A DNA stretch of 43,357 bases from DATLBA01 sp035527275 (GCA_035527275.1 DATLBA010000139.1:1-43357), one strand, 5' to 3'. Counted from the first letter of the stretch, positions 1-7,977 are shown. A program made the numbers and translations. Notes: generated by a model from the sequence alone, not told the origin.

Positions 1-827
1 TAATTCATCGCCAGGCCGAGCCACTCGCTCGCCTCGCGCTCGGCCTTGATTTCGCGGATGCGGGCCATGAGCGCAGCATCCTTTTCGAGGCGCTCAATCG
101 CGGCTGCCGCCTCCTGAGCCGGCGCCGTCTCGCCACCCAGATCGCGGACACGCCCGTAGATCTCGTATGCCTCCGCGAGCCGTTCCAGACGCTCCGCCTG
201 CCGCTCATCCTCCGCCATCTCCTTGCGGGCGCCGGCGTCGGCGCCTGTGTCCTCGTCGGGCGTTTCGGCACCGGTGTCTTCGGTCTCGGGCGCCGGCGAG
301 GGATGGAGGATCGCCTCAGCCTCCTCTTCAAGGGCCTGAGCCTCCCGGAGGTCCTCGGCCAGACTCTCAGCGAGCAGCGCCCCGCGGAATCCCGGATCGC
401 TCTTGAGTCCCCGCAGCAGCCGCCCCGCCTGCTTCGCAGGCCAAAGGCCCGAATACGTCCGCACAATCCGCTTCAGTTCCTTCAAACCCGCCTCCAGGTC
501 CTCTCCGGCCAGCAATTCACGGGCGACGGCCAATTCCTTCGCCGCCCGCCCGGTCAGCACCTTGAGTTGATTGAAGGCCATCTCGGGGTACGGCGAATCG
601 ATGCGCATCCTACTCATCCGGACGACCGAAAGGAGCGTCCGCACCGCCCGGCCGGTATCCCCTGCGGCCAGGGCCTTCATGCCGGCCTTGAAACGCACCT
701 CGGCTCTCGCCTTGAGCCGCGCGTGTTCCGTCTCTTTGCTTTCCTCGACGACCCCCATTTGGACGCCGGGAGAGGCCGAACCGCTCAGGCAAAGCGCCAA
801 CAGCCCCGCCAGAATCGCCGGCCTCAT
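1..827 (-). CDS. secreted helical-repeat protein, C-terminus beyond the window edge
   Basis: The reading frame starts at ATG 827 and is still open at base 1, giving 275 visible codons. Residues 2-18 are hydrophobic and end in small residues (CLSGSAS), so a signal peptide is likely and the protein should be exported. Residues 30-170 are Ala/Leu/Arg/Glu-rich helical hairpins of TPR-like character, 174-200 form an acidic Pro/Thr/Glu linker, and 201-275 look helical or coiled-coil. No enzymatic motif is visible. The start follows a GGTGAG ribosome site and lies 5 bases after the stop of the gene at 833-1378, so the two are probably cotranscribed. The function is not recognised; a scaffold or periplasmic assembly role would be a guess. 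Confidence 0.75.
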   Translation of the reverse strand, partial: MRPAILAGLLALCLSGSASPGVQMGVVEESKETEHARLKARAEVRFKAGMKALAAGDTGRAVRTLLSVVRMSRMRIDSPYPEMAFNQLKVLTGRAAKELAVARELLAGEDLEAGLKELKRIVRTYSGLWPAKQAGRLLRGLKSDPGFRGALLAESLAEDLREAQALEEEAEAILHPSPAPETEDTGAETPDEDTGADAGARKEMAEDERQAERLERLAEAYEIYGRVRDLGGETAPAQEAAAAIERLEKDAALMARIREIKAEREASEWLGLAMN

Positions 828-832
828 GCTTC

Positions 833-1378
833 TCACCTTCGCGCCTCTTCAATCAGTGTCTGGGTCTTCAGGATAGTGCTCTCGGCCGGGAACCCGTGCC
901 ACGTGTGGACCAGAAGGCTGCGGACCCGCAGTTCGGGAAGTGCATAAGAAAACACCCGGCGGCCCAGGTCGCGCGGGCCCTCCACGAACAAGTGCCCCTG
1001 CTGCGCGCCCGCCAGAAGTTCCTCCACCTCCCTGCGATACGTGGCGGGGTCTTGGGCGTCCACGTGATACACCGTGCGATAGACAATCGGCCCGCGCGCT
1101 TCGACGCGCTGCTCCCTCTCGCCCGCGACGTTGGCCTCGCGGATCAGACCTCGCCTCGGCAACCGCAGGTCGCGCGGCGCGACCACTTCGGTCACGACCT
1201 GTTCACCGTCGATGAAAGAAATGACGTGGCCGGTGTCCAGGAGCCAGACCTCCGCCTCGAAGGTGCCCTGCTTGAACGCCCGTCGCGCCCGAATCGTGAA
1301 AAACTCCGGATGGAGCGGCCTGAGATACACGCTCAGGTGCAGGTCCCCGACGACCGTTTGCCGTTCGTTTTCCGCCAT
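833..1378 (-). CDS. DUF2617-like protein
   Basis: A 181-residue soluble protein without signal peptide or membrane segment. The pattern of an N-terminal LSVYLRPLHPEFF block, a central TEVVAP block followed by LPRRG, and a C-terminal VHTWHGFPAES block resembles the DUF2617 family, whose members are mostly 150-180 residues long and uncharacterised; this is from memory of the family, not a search. The ATG at 1378 is preceded by AGGAAGG at a slightly long spacing. The frame stays open to 1513 but that extension is Gly/Ala/Pro-rich and has no ribosome site, so it was not used. It probably heads a two-gene unit with the exported protein at 1-827. Confidence 0.7.
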   Translation of the reverse strand: MAENERQTVVGDLHLSVYLRPLHPEFFTIRARRAFKQGTFEAEVWLLDTGHVISFIDGEQVVTEVVAPRDLRLPRRGLIREANVAGEREQRVEARGPIVYRTVYHVDAQDPATYRREVEELLAGAQQGHLFVEGPRDLGRRVFSYALPELRVRSLLVHTWHGFPAESTILKTQTLIEEARR

Positions 1379-2028
1379 GAGCGGCCCATCCTTCCTGACC
1401 TCAATTATACGGCCGCCGGCCACGCACGCAACAAAACCGGCTTCGGCCTGCCCGAAAAGGCCCACGGCCGGGGTGGGCCGGGCCGCCGCTGGCGGCAGGC
1501 CGCTCGCTCCCATCTCCGCCGAGGTTTACCTGCCTGTGGCGGGCTTCGGTGGCGACCGGCCCCAGGCGTTTGGCGCGCACACATATTGCGCATGGCCGAT
1601 ATGTTGGCGGGCGATTTGGGGTGGAATTTGGGCCGATTTGGCCGATTTTGGAGGCCAAATCGGGCCTGGCACTAGCGCCAAGGGGGATTGAGGGCCGAAA
1701 CGTTAAGATGGGCAAGGCCGAATCGAGCGCTTTTTTCGACTTTTTTTCACTTTTTGGTCGGAATTGGATGCAAATTGGCGCTTTTTGACCCCCTTTTTAC
1801 CCCTTATGCATGCCGATGTGATGATGCATACGCAGGCGCGTTTCCGCCCTTTCCATCGGCCCGGCTCCATGCGTCCGTCGGCCCCAGACTGCCAAAATGG
1901 CAGTGGAAAACGGGGGAGGGAGAACGCGGAGTGCGGCACGCCGGGACTACGGCGGGTAAAAATGCGGAACCGGGATGCCCTTGACGCGGGCGGTTAGAGG
2001 TGTCCCCGGAACTCCTGATCAACGCCGT
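1379..2028. other. 650-base non-coding region with T-rich tracts and hairpins
   Basis: No open frame here has a convincing start and coding character on either strand. It contains an imperfect hairpin at 1631-1666 (arms GGCCGATTTGG and CCAAATCGGGCC, one-base bulge), inside which GGCCGATTTTG nearly repeats the left arm, and several T-runs at 1731-1800 (A-runs on the minus strand). Near 2021-2037 the pair AACGCCG/CGGCGTT forms a 7-bp stem that covers the stop codon of the endonuclease gene, with no U-run after it. The promoter of the gene starting at 1378 should lie here, but I could not assign a clear -35/-10 pair. Confidence 0.5.
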
Positions 2029-3009
2029 TCATCCCGGCGTTTTGACGATGTGGAAGACCTGGTCGAGAAACAGGCGTCGCTCGGCCTCGTCGGAAAGGAT
2101 GGACGTCAAGTTGAACCATGCCCGTACCTGTCCGTCGGTCCTGATCTGGTCGATGACCGCGTCGGTAAAACACGATGCGAGGTAAATGGTGTGGCAGCGC
2201 GGGTTTTCGGCGAGTTGTTTTCGAAACGATTTCAGCGCCTCGCCATACCTCGTTTGCGCGCCTGCGATATCGAGGCTGCCCTTGATCTCGATTGCAATTC
2301 GCTTTACCCCCTTGGAGTCGAGGAAGGCCACATCCGGTTCAGAGGCAAAGATGATGCGCCAGCCGTTCTTGAGCCGGCATTCCCGCCGACCGGTTTGCTC
2401 GCCGAGATCATTATCTTCGAGGTGCTCGCAGATAATTTTCTCAACCGCCTTGGCCGCACCTTGCCCGACGAGATTGGCCCAGGTGCCTTGAAGTTGAGCG
2501 CCTATTTCTGCGAGTATGGCCTTGCGACTTACCGACACGTCGTACTCAGGCATGGAGTCTATCACGCCGCACAGGATTTTGTTCAAGATACGGCATAGCC
2601 TTTTTGCCTCGGGCGCGGGCATGGTTCCCGCCCGCCGCGATTCGTACCGGCTCGTAGAGAACAGAATTTGGCCGATTCCCTTTTGTGAGAGGGCAGCCAG
2701 GTTTCTGTAATACGCCACCAGATGAGGCCTGTTCTGCACCACCTTGGGATGGACAAAAATCTGGTGTGGCCGGGCGCCCGATTGTTTGACCCGCTTGAAG
2801 GCAGAGGAAGTGATGCAAAGGTCTTTTAGGTTCCACTTCAAGGTCTGCGGCGAGATGGCGCCGATCTCGGCAATGAGCAGATCTACCTTGCTCGCCAGGA
2901 CGCCGTTATGGAAAAGCCGCGCTCTTGCCGTATACGCCTTGGTTAACGCCTCCAGCAGGTGTTTATCAACACGGCGTTTCGCTTTTTTGGTCAAAGGGAA
3001 GTCTCCCAT
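2029..3009 (-). CDS. XcyI-like type II restriction endonuclease
   Basis: This is a 326-residue protein that resembles the RE_XcyI family (XcyI cuts C^CCGGG). It carries a PD-(D/E)xK nuclease core: Asp226 in EPDVAFLDSKG, then Glu241-Ile-Lys243 in IAIEIKGSLD, spaced as expected for Mg2+-dependent DNA cleavage. It directly follows the methyltransferase gene whose stop is at 3068, which is the usual pairing of a type II system. The frame is open up to 3150, inside the methyltransferase gene, but the ATG at 3009 gives the usual family length and avoids an 83-base overlap; AAGGAA lies about 14 bases upstream, so the start is moderately certain. Base composition is clearly lower in GC than the neighbours, suggesting transfer. 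The CCCGGG specificity is inferred from the family only. Confidence 0.8.
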   Translation of the reverse strand: MGDFPLTKKAKRRVDKHLLEALTKAYTARARLFHNGVLASKVDLLIAEIGAISPQTLKWNLKDLCITSSAFKRVKQSGARPHQIFVHPKVVQNRPHLVAYYRNLAALSQKGIGQILFSTSRYESRRAGTMPAPEAKRLCRILNKILCGVIDSMPEYDVSVSRKAILAEIGAQLQGTWANLVGQGAAKAVEKIICEHLEDNDLGEQTGRRECRLKNGWRIIFASEPDVAFLDSKGVKRIAIEIKGSLDIAGAQTRYGEALKSFRKQLAENPRCHTIYLASCFTDAVIDQIRTDGQVRAWFNLTSILSDEAERRLFLDQVFHIVKTPG

Positions 3010-3067
3010 CCGTTTTCGAGGGATTCCTTGCGGCACAGGCGCGGCGCACGGGGCGTTCGGAGCCGGT

Positions 3068-4480
3068 TCATTTTTCCCAGACGTAAACGCATTTGCGTAG
3101 TTCGCGGCGGCCGTGAGTCCCCATTTGTTGACTGCTGTTGCCCTTGCCACGAGGCAACGTCCAGATGTGCCTGACCTTTAGGTCGAAGGCCGCTGCGAAG
3201 TCAGAAAGGATGAGGTCCACGGGAATCTCCTCACCGGCATATCGCACGTTGTCATTAACCATGATCACTTTGCCGCCGGAGCGCAGAACCCGTGCTAATT
3301 CGCAGACGACGAAACACATTTCGTAGAAATAGTTTTTGACCATTCGCGCAATGTTGGTGTTGTTGAGGCCGCCGTTCTGCTTGTGCAAATCAAGGGCTGC
3401 TAACGTTTCCTGGAGTGCTTCTTGCCCCTCGAATACCCTTTCGATGGCGCGAAAACGCTCCAGTTGCCGCTTGGCGGCGTAGCTTTTCCTAAGTTGCTCT
3501 TTCTTTTCCTTGTTTTCGACGGTGCAGGACAACATCTCTTGCCTTAGATATTTCACGTCACCGTTGGAGTAACCCAGGAAGGCGAGTTCGAGCGCATAGG
3601 TTCGGGTATAATCGTAGCGGTTGCAATAGGGAGGAGAGGTAATGACAAAGTCGATGGACCGGGCTCGCGTCTCGGGGAGAATTTTAAGGCACGAACCCTC
3701 GCGGATGTCCAAGACGCCGGGGGCCCGGCTCTTTCCAAGGAACAGCCCGTTTGCGAGCAAGTCTTCCGCTATGCGCTCGAGCTTTTGCCGGATGGCCTCG
3801 CCAAAGGGTGGAATCTCGCCCTTGGAGAACTTGCCCTTCACGCGATTTCTTCGGCTTCTGTAGTCCCACCTCAAGTACTGCCCATCCTTGCGTGTGTAAC
3901 TTATCTCCTCGAGGATGCAGAAGCATGCGAACTTAAACAGATTCCGAACGTGCGGGTCGTCTATCTCTTTCTCGCAATACGCGAGGAACCCGGCCATTTC
4001 CTTTTCGGTTTGAGGAGAAAAGGCCCCTTCCGTAATGGAAATGTGGGGGAAAGCGTAGGCTGCGTTGAAATGGTCCAGAAGCGGTGTTTCCTTCAGCGTC
4101 CGAACATGGTTGGCAAAGTGCTCGGGGTCAACCTTTTCGGCAGAGAGTCTGGCCGTTATGCCGAAGAACCCTACAGGCAAAATCTCTATTCCTATGGCGT
4201 CCCAACCGAGGTCGCGGGAAGCAAACAGGGCTGCGCCGGCCCCGGCAAAGGGGTCGAGCAAAACGCCCGGCTTGTTGCCGAACTTGTTGAGAAAATACGT
4301 TACAAGGCGGGACGAGAACCCCTCCTTGTACTTGAACCATCGGTAGAAAGGCTCGTGCTTATTGGCTTGGAAACTTACCAGAGATCGGTCGAGATCCGGG
4401 TTTGCCCGGAGGAGGTCGCTGTAGGCGCTCAGAAGCGATTCGCGGGCGCTCGTGCCGGTTTCGAGTGTTGTGAGCCCCAT
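3068..4480 (-). CDS. DNA methyltransferase of the type II R-M pair (TSPPY, probable N4-cytosine)
   Basis: A 470-residue amino-methyltransferase. The AdoMet-binding motif I is LLDPFAGAGAALF (DPFAGAG at residues 76-82) and the catalytic motif IV is TSPPY at 281-285. SPPY is typical of N4-cytosine and some N6-adenine enzymes. Motif I comes before motif IV with about 200 residues between, an order unlike the IV-then-I layout usual for N4-cytosine enzymes. A late block (ELARVLRSGGKVIMVNDN, about 395-412) is a further Rossmann strand. It should protect host DNA from the endonuclease encoded just downstream. The start ATG at 4480 has a poor ribosome site (CGGGGCAG). A TTGACA/TAGGAT promoter lies 85-113 bases upstream. 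Low GC in parts (26 of 60 bases at 3301-3360) points to horizontal acquisition. Confidence 0.88.
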   Translation of the reverse strand: MGLTTLETGTSARESLLSAYSDLLRANPDLDRSLVSFQANKHEPFYRWFKYKEGFSSRLVTYFLNKFGNKPGVLLDPFAGAGAALFASRDLGWDAIGIEILPVGFFGITARLSAEKVDPEHFANHVRTLKETPLLDHFNAAYAFPHISITEGAFSPQTEKEMAGFLAYCEKEIDDPHVRNLFKFACFCILEEISYTRKDGQYLRWDYRSRRNRVKGKFSKGEIPPFGEAIRQKLERIAEDLLANGLFLGKSRAPGVLDIREGSCLKILPETRARSIDFVITSPPYCNRYDYTRTYALELAFLGYSNGDVKYLRQEMLSCTVENKEKKEQLRKSYAAKRQLERFRAIERVFEGQEALQETLAALDLHKQNGGLNNTNIARMVKNYFYEMCFVVCELARVLRSGGKVIMVNDNVRYAGEEIPVDLILSDFAAAFDLKVRHIWTLPRGKGNSSQQMGTHGRRELRKCVYVWEK

Positions 4481-4564
4481 GGTCGCTGCCCCGGGCTTTG
4501 CGGAAATTGCGGCCCCTGTGGTTCCTGGTTGCGCTGATGAGGCCTCTGCGTTAAGCCGCAGGTT

Positions 4565-4593
4565 ATCCTACCATCAGGCGTGGCACGTGTCAA
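4565..4593 (-). promoter_or_regulatory. promoter of the restriction-modification operon
   Basis: Read on the minus strand there is a perfect -35 TTGACA (4588-4593), a 17-base spacer and a -10 TAGGAT (4565-4570). Transcription would start near 4558 and reach the methyltransferase ATG at 4480 after a leader of about 80 bases. CCCGGG hexamers, the recognition sequence expected from the endonuclease family, lie on both sides at 4490-4495 and 4620-4625. Confidence 0.65.
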
Positions 4594-4674
4594 AAACATT
4601 ACAGGGCCGAAAGGCATGTCCCGGGGGCCAGACGGAATGACCCGTGGGGCGGGTGCTGCATTTACCGGAGCCGG

Positions 4675-5097
4675 TTACATCTTTTTCAGAATCTCGGCGG
4701 CGTTGGCGGCGTCGGCGGCGGAGTCGAGGGCGAGGTAACAGACGCACCGGTGGCCGATGGCGGCGGCCGAGAGGCCGCGAAGGTTGATTTTCGCGTCGGC
4801 GAGTGCCCGCGTGATGCGGGCGCCGAGTCCGGGTTCGTCCGGCCCTTCGATGCGGACCGAATGGAGGCTGTCGGCGGCGGCGAATCCGGCGGCTTCGGCG
4901 GCGGCCGCCTGTTTTCCGCCCTCGATGGGCGTCACGAAGAGGACGCCCGTACCGGGCTTGTCGGGCGCGCGGCGGGCGATGGCGAACTCGAGGCTCGCGC
5001 CCGCCCCGGCCAGCGCGTCCAGTTTTTCGGCCGCGCCTCCGGGCCGATCTTCAATGCTTGCCGCCCACACGTCCACTTGGGTCACCTGAAGCGCCAT
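4675..5097 (-). CDS. tandem ACT-domain protein
   Basis: A 140-residue soluble protein made of two ACT-like modules. The first, about residues 5-68, has DRPGGAAEKLDALAGAGASL and the second, about 78-140, has DEPGLGARITRALADAKINL; both are the loop-helix signature of small-molecule-binding ACT domains that often sense amino acids. No catalytic domain is fused, so it is likely a stand-alone regulator or sensor; the ligand cannot be told. The ATG at 5097 has an excellent AAGGAGG site at 7-base spacing. It follows the glycoside hydrolase remnant at 5255-5395 and is separated from the R-M operon by about 190 bases. Confidence 0.85.
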   Translation of the reverse strand: MALQVTQVDVWAASIEDRPGGAAEKLDALAGAGASLEFAIARRAPDKPGTGVLFVTPIEGGKQAAAAEAAGFAAADSLHSVRIEGPDEPGLGARITRALADAKINLRGLSAAAIGHRCVCYLALDSAADAANAAEILKKM

Positions 5098-5254
5098 GGC
5101 ATGTCCTCCTTAAAGGGTGTTCTCGGAACCACTTCCTCCCTGCGACGTGTCCTGTTCCTCAACTGCAAGGATACCCGAATGTGTCGGCGAATGCGAGGCC
5201 GCCCAAGGCGGATGAGTCGAGGGGTCTCGCCGTTCGTGATCGCCCGAGTGCTGC

Positions 5255-5395
5255 TCATCGCCGCCGGCCGAAGTCGAAACCCCAGGCCTTCATCCACTCG
5301 AAGTCGGACTCCAGGAAGGGCCGGCTGTTGTCGGCGTTGAACTTTTCGAGCAGGTTGAAGCCGCGCCAGCGGGGGAGTTTATGTGCCGTGTCCAT
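5255..5395 (-). pseudogene. truncated family 5 glycoside hydrolase (cellulase-like) remnant
   Basis: A 46-codon frame starts at ATG 5395 after a good AAAGGAG site and ends at TGA 5255. It encodes KLPRWRGFNLLEKF near the start and SDFEWMKAWGFDF before the end. This matches the N-terminus of GH5 (cellulase-like) enzymes, in which the WGFDF block is followed by VRLPM and the rest of the TIM barrel. Here the match stops right after FDF and is followed by GRRR and a stop; I found no continuation of the barrel in the other frames of the next 150 bases. It is read as the 5' end of a gene whose remainder was deleted. A real 46-residue peptide is possible but unlikely. Confidence 0.72.
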
Positions 5396-5484
5396 CACTT
5401 GCTCCTTTGCCTCGGGCGCCTCGGCGGCCCCGCCGCCGCACGGTCACAACATTTGGGGCAGGACCCGTTCCGCGCGCCGCCCCC

Positions 5485-6210
5485 CTACGCGCCGGGGCGC
5501 TCGATAAGGCGGACCATTTCGCGCACGGCCCGGCGCAGGCCGACGAAGACGGCGCGGCTGATGATGCTGTGGCCGATATTGAGTTCCGTCATGCCGGGAA
5601 TCTGCGCGACTGGCCGCACGTTCACATAGTTGAGGCCGTGGCCGGCGTGGACCACCAGGCCGGCCTCGCGGGCGAGGCGGGCGGATTCGACGACGCGGGC
5701 CAATCGGCTGTCGCGTTCGGCGCCCTCGGCGGCGTTTGCATAGTCGCCGGTGTGGAACTCGACCGCTTCGGCGCCGGTTGCGGCGTAGGCTTCGACGTGG
5801 GCCGGTTCGGGATTAACGAAGAGGCTGACGATAATCCCCGCTTCCTGGAGGCGGCGGACGGCGTCGGCGATGCGCGCTTCGGCCCCTGCGACGGCCAGGC
5901 CGCCTTCGGTCGTAATCTCCTCGCGGCCTTCGGGGACGAGCGTCGCTTGGTCGGGCCGGACGTCGCATGCGATGCGAATCATCTCGTCGGTGACGGCCAT
6001 TTCGAGGTTCAACTTGACCTGGACGGTTTCGCGCAGGAGCCGCAGGTCGCGGTCCTGGATGTGTCGGCGGTCTTCGCGCAGGTGAAGGGTGATACAGCGG
6101 GCACCGGCGAGTTCGGCTTCGGCGGCGGCCCGGACGGGGTCCGGCTCGGCGCCCCGGCGCGCCTGGCGAAGCGTGGCCACGTGATCGATGTTCACGCCGA
6201 GATGCGGCAT
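5485..6210 (-). CDS. pdxJ: pyridoxine 5'-phosphate synthase
   Basis: PdxJ condenses 1-deoxy-D-xylulose 5-phosphate with 3-amino-2-oxopropyl phosphate to give pyridoxine 5'-phosphate, the last ring-closing step of the DXP-dependent vitamin B6 pathway, in the cytoplasm. The 241-residue length is typical. The start LGVNIDHVATLRQAR and the block CITLHLREDRRHIQDRD are signature sequences. The active-site residues are present: His43, Glu70 (VKLNLEM) and His191 (HAGHGLNY), equivalent to His45, Glu72 and His193 of the E. coli enzyme. A GGAGG site lies 6 bases before the ATG at 6210. The tiny basic gene at 6325-6402 lies 114 bases upstream and its promoter may serve both. Confidence 0.97.
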   Translation of the reverse strand: MPHLGVNIDHVATLRQARRGAEPDPVRAAAEAELAGARCITLHLREDRRHIQDRDLRLLRETVQVKLNLEMAVTDEMIRIACDVRPDQATLVPEGREEITTEGGLAVAGAEARIADAVRRLQEAGIIVSLFVNPEPAHVEAYAATGAEAVEFHTGDYANAAEGAERDSRLARVVESARLAREAGLVVHAGHGLNYVNVRPVAQIPGMTELNIGHSIISRAVFVGLRRAVREMVRLIERPGA

Positions 6211-6324
6211 GGATTTCCTCCAGGCCGACCGAGGCGGCCGCGGGCAGGCCTACCGTGCGGCTCGCCGCGTATTGTGGGCGCGTGGCAAGGGCGCCGGCTT
6301 CGGCGCGGAGGCATTGCCGGCCTG

Positions 6325-6402
6325 TTATTTTTTCTTATGGCGTTTTCGGCGCATTCGTCTCTTTTTGCTGCCCACTTTGCGGCGACGTCTGGATTTGGCC
6401 AC
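6325..6402 (-). CDS. 25-residue lysine/arginine-rich protein, ribosomal-protein-like
   Basis: A GTG-started frame encodes 25 residues, of which 18 are Lys, Arg or His, including RRRRKVGSKKRRMRRKRHKK. GGAGG lies exactly 7 bases before the GTG at 6402, and a TTGACA-17-TAATAG promoter lies about 60 bases further up. The composition and the GS-KKRR-M-R-K-HKK pattern recall very small basic ribosomal proteins of the AURKAIP1/COX24 (bS22-like) type, but the similarity is by eye and such short basic sequences match easily. An overlapping ATG frame begins 4 bases upstream at 6406 (23 residues), only 3 bases after GGAGG, and is less likely. It is too short for usual gene finders. pdxJ follows 114 bases downstream. 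Function unproven; binding RNA in the ribosome is the best guess. Confidence 0.6.
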   Translation of the reverse strand: MAKSRRRRKVGSKKRRMRRKRHKKK

Positions 6403-6458
6403 GCATTTACCTCCGCGGCGACTGCCTCGATAACCCCTGCAGCCCTGCTGGTCGCCTT

Positions 6459-6487
6459 CTATTAACACAGGGGAGCGGCAATGTCAA
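6459..6487 (-). promoter_or_regulatory. near-consensus promoter for the tiny basic gene and pdxJ
   Basis: On the minus strand there is a perfect -35 TTGACA (6482-6487), a 17-base spacer and a -10 TAATAG (6459-6464). Transcription would start near 6452, giving a leader of about 50 bases before the GTG at 6402. It is one of the strongest-looking promoters in the window, which suits a highly expressed ribosomal-type gene. Confidence 0.7.
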
Positions 6488-6603
6488 CGGATTTGATGAA
6501 TCGGGACGACCTATTTTGAAAGCGGCCACAAAAAGAGGGTCGATATTTCAGAGCCATCGGGTATCATGGGTGCAGGAACCGAAAAGAAGGGGGCGCCGAA
6601 GAG

Positions 6604-7977
6604 ATGAAACGGCTGGTTTTGGTTTTGGGAATCGCGGCCTTGGCGGCGGCGGGATGCCGGAGCACAGGGACCCGGACGGCGGAGGAAGGTCTGGGACGGC
6701 TGGACTTCCGCGAGGTCATCCGCCAGGCCAAGGACAAGGTCTTCCCGGCGGTCGTCTATATCAAGGCGATCCGCGAGACGCACGAGGCCGGCAAGAAGAT
6801 GTCCCAGGAAGTGGCGGGCAGCGGGGTCATCGTGAGCCCCGAGGGCGAGGTGCTGACGAACTGGCACGTCGTGGACAAGGCCGTCGCGTGCCGCTGTCTC
6901 CTCTACGACGGGCGGGCCATGGAAGCCGAGGTCGTCGGGACGGACAAGGACACCGACCTGGCGGTGCTTCGCCTCAAGGTTCCGGCGGAGACTGAGCCGG
7001 TCCCCTTTGCCGTGCTCGGCGATTCGGACGCCCTGAAGGATGGTGACTTTGTCATGGTGATGGGTGCGCCGTGGGGCCTCAGCCGCAGCGTCTCCATCGG
7101 CATCGTTTCGTGCACGCGCCGGTTTCTGCCGGAGAAAAGCGATTACAGCCTGTGGCTGCAGACGGATGCGGCCATCAGCCCCGGGAACTCCGGCGGGCCG
7201 CTGGTGAACACGGACGGCGAGATCGTCGGCGTCACGACGCTCGCGGCGCTTATCGGCGGGGACATGGGCTTTGCCATCCCCTCGAACACGGTCCGGTCCA
7301 TTCTCTCGCAGATCCGCGAGTCCGGCAAAGTGAACTGGAGTTGGACGGGCCTGCAACTTCAGCCGCTCAAGGATTTCGACCGCAACATCTATTTCGAGGA
7401 CGACGAGGGGGTCATCGTGGCGGAGACCGATCCGGAAAGTCCGGCCCGGCGGGCGGGCATCCTGGCGCGGGACCGAATCCTGGCGATCGGCGGCCGGCCT
7501 GTCACGGCCGTCACCGAAGAGGATTTGCCGGCCATTCGGCGGAGGCTCGGCCTGCTGACGAAACACGAACCGGTCCGGATTGCCCTGCAGCGAAACGGCG
7601 AGCAGAGGGTCGTGGAACTGACGCCGCGCGAAAAGGGCAAGGTCGAGGGCGAAGAACTCGATTGCCCGCGGTGGGACCTCACGGTCAAGCAAATCAACCA
7701 GTTCGACAATCCGGAACTGTACTTCCATCGCAAAGAGGGCGTCTTCATCTACGGCGTGAAGCGGCCGGGCAACGCGGCAAGCGCGGAACTCAGGACGGGA
7801 GACATCATTCTGAAGATCGACGGCCAGGAAGTCAGAACGCTTGAGGACGTGAAGCGCATTCGCGCCGAAGCCCTGGAGAACATCAAGACGAAGCACCGCG
7901 CGATCTTCTCTGTGCTCCGCAACGGGCTGCTTCGGCAGACGGTGCTGGATTTTTCGCGGGATTACGAAAAGCAGTAG
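6604..7977 (+). CDS. HtrA/Deg-like serine protease, lipoprotein, with two PDZ-like domains
   Basis: A 457-residue envelope protease. The N-terminus is a lipoprotein signal with Cys18 in LAAAGC, so the mature protein is lipid-anchored. The trypsin-like domain spans about residues 35-240, with the catalytic triad His88 (VLTNWHVV), Asp118 (DTDLAVL) and Ser196 (SPGNSGGPL). Two PDZ-like regions follow, about 265-350 (PARRAGILARDRILAIGG) and 385-455 (LRTGDIILKIDG), for substrate binding. Such proteins degrade or refold damaged envelope proteins. The next gene begins 27 bases downstream and encodes a catalytically dead relative, so the two form an operon and probably a functional pair. The start lacks a strong ribosome site (GAAGAG close to the ATG). 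Confidence 0.9.
   Translation: MKRLVLVLGIAALAAAGCRSTGTRTAEEGLGRLDFREVIRQAKDKVFPAVVYIKAIRETHEAGKKMSQEVAGSGVIVSPEGEVLTNWHVVDKAVACRCLLYDGRAMEAEVVGTDKDTDLAVLRLKVPAETEPVPFAVLGDSDALKDGDFVMVMGAPWGLSRSVSIGIVSCTRRFLPEKSDYSLWLQTDAAISPGNSGGPLVNTDGEIVGVTTLAALIGGDMGFAIPSNTVRSILSQIRESGKVNWSWTGLQLQPLKDFDRNIYFEDDEGVIVAETDPESPARRAGILARDRILAIGGRPVTAVTEEDLPAIRRRLGLLTKHEPVRIALQRNGEQRVVELTPREKGKVEGEELDCPRWDLTVKQINQFDNPELYFHRKEGVFIYGVKRPGNAASAELRTGDIILKIDGQEVRTLEDVKRIRAEALENIKTKHRAIFSVLRNGLLRQTVLDFSRDYEKQ

Noticed and set aside
3010..3150. Earlier start of the endonuclease at 3150 overlapping the methyltransferase
   Set aside because: The extra 47 residues are out-of-frame methyltransferase sequence plus a low-complexity linker; the ATG at 3009 gives normal family length.
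6335..6406. 23-residue ATG frame overlapping the tiny basic gene
   Set aside because: Its ATG is only 3 bases from GGAGG and the product (MRGQIQTSPQ...) is nondescript; the GTG frame has ideal spacing and a ribosomal-type composition.
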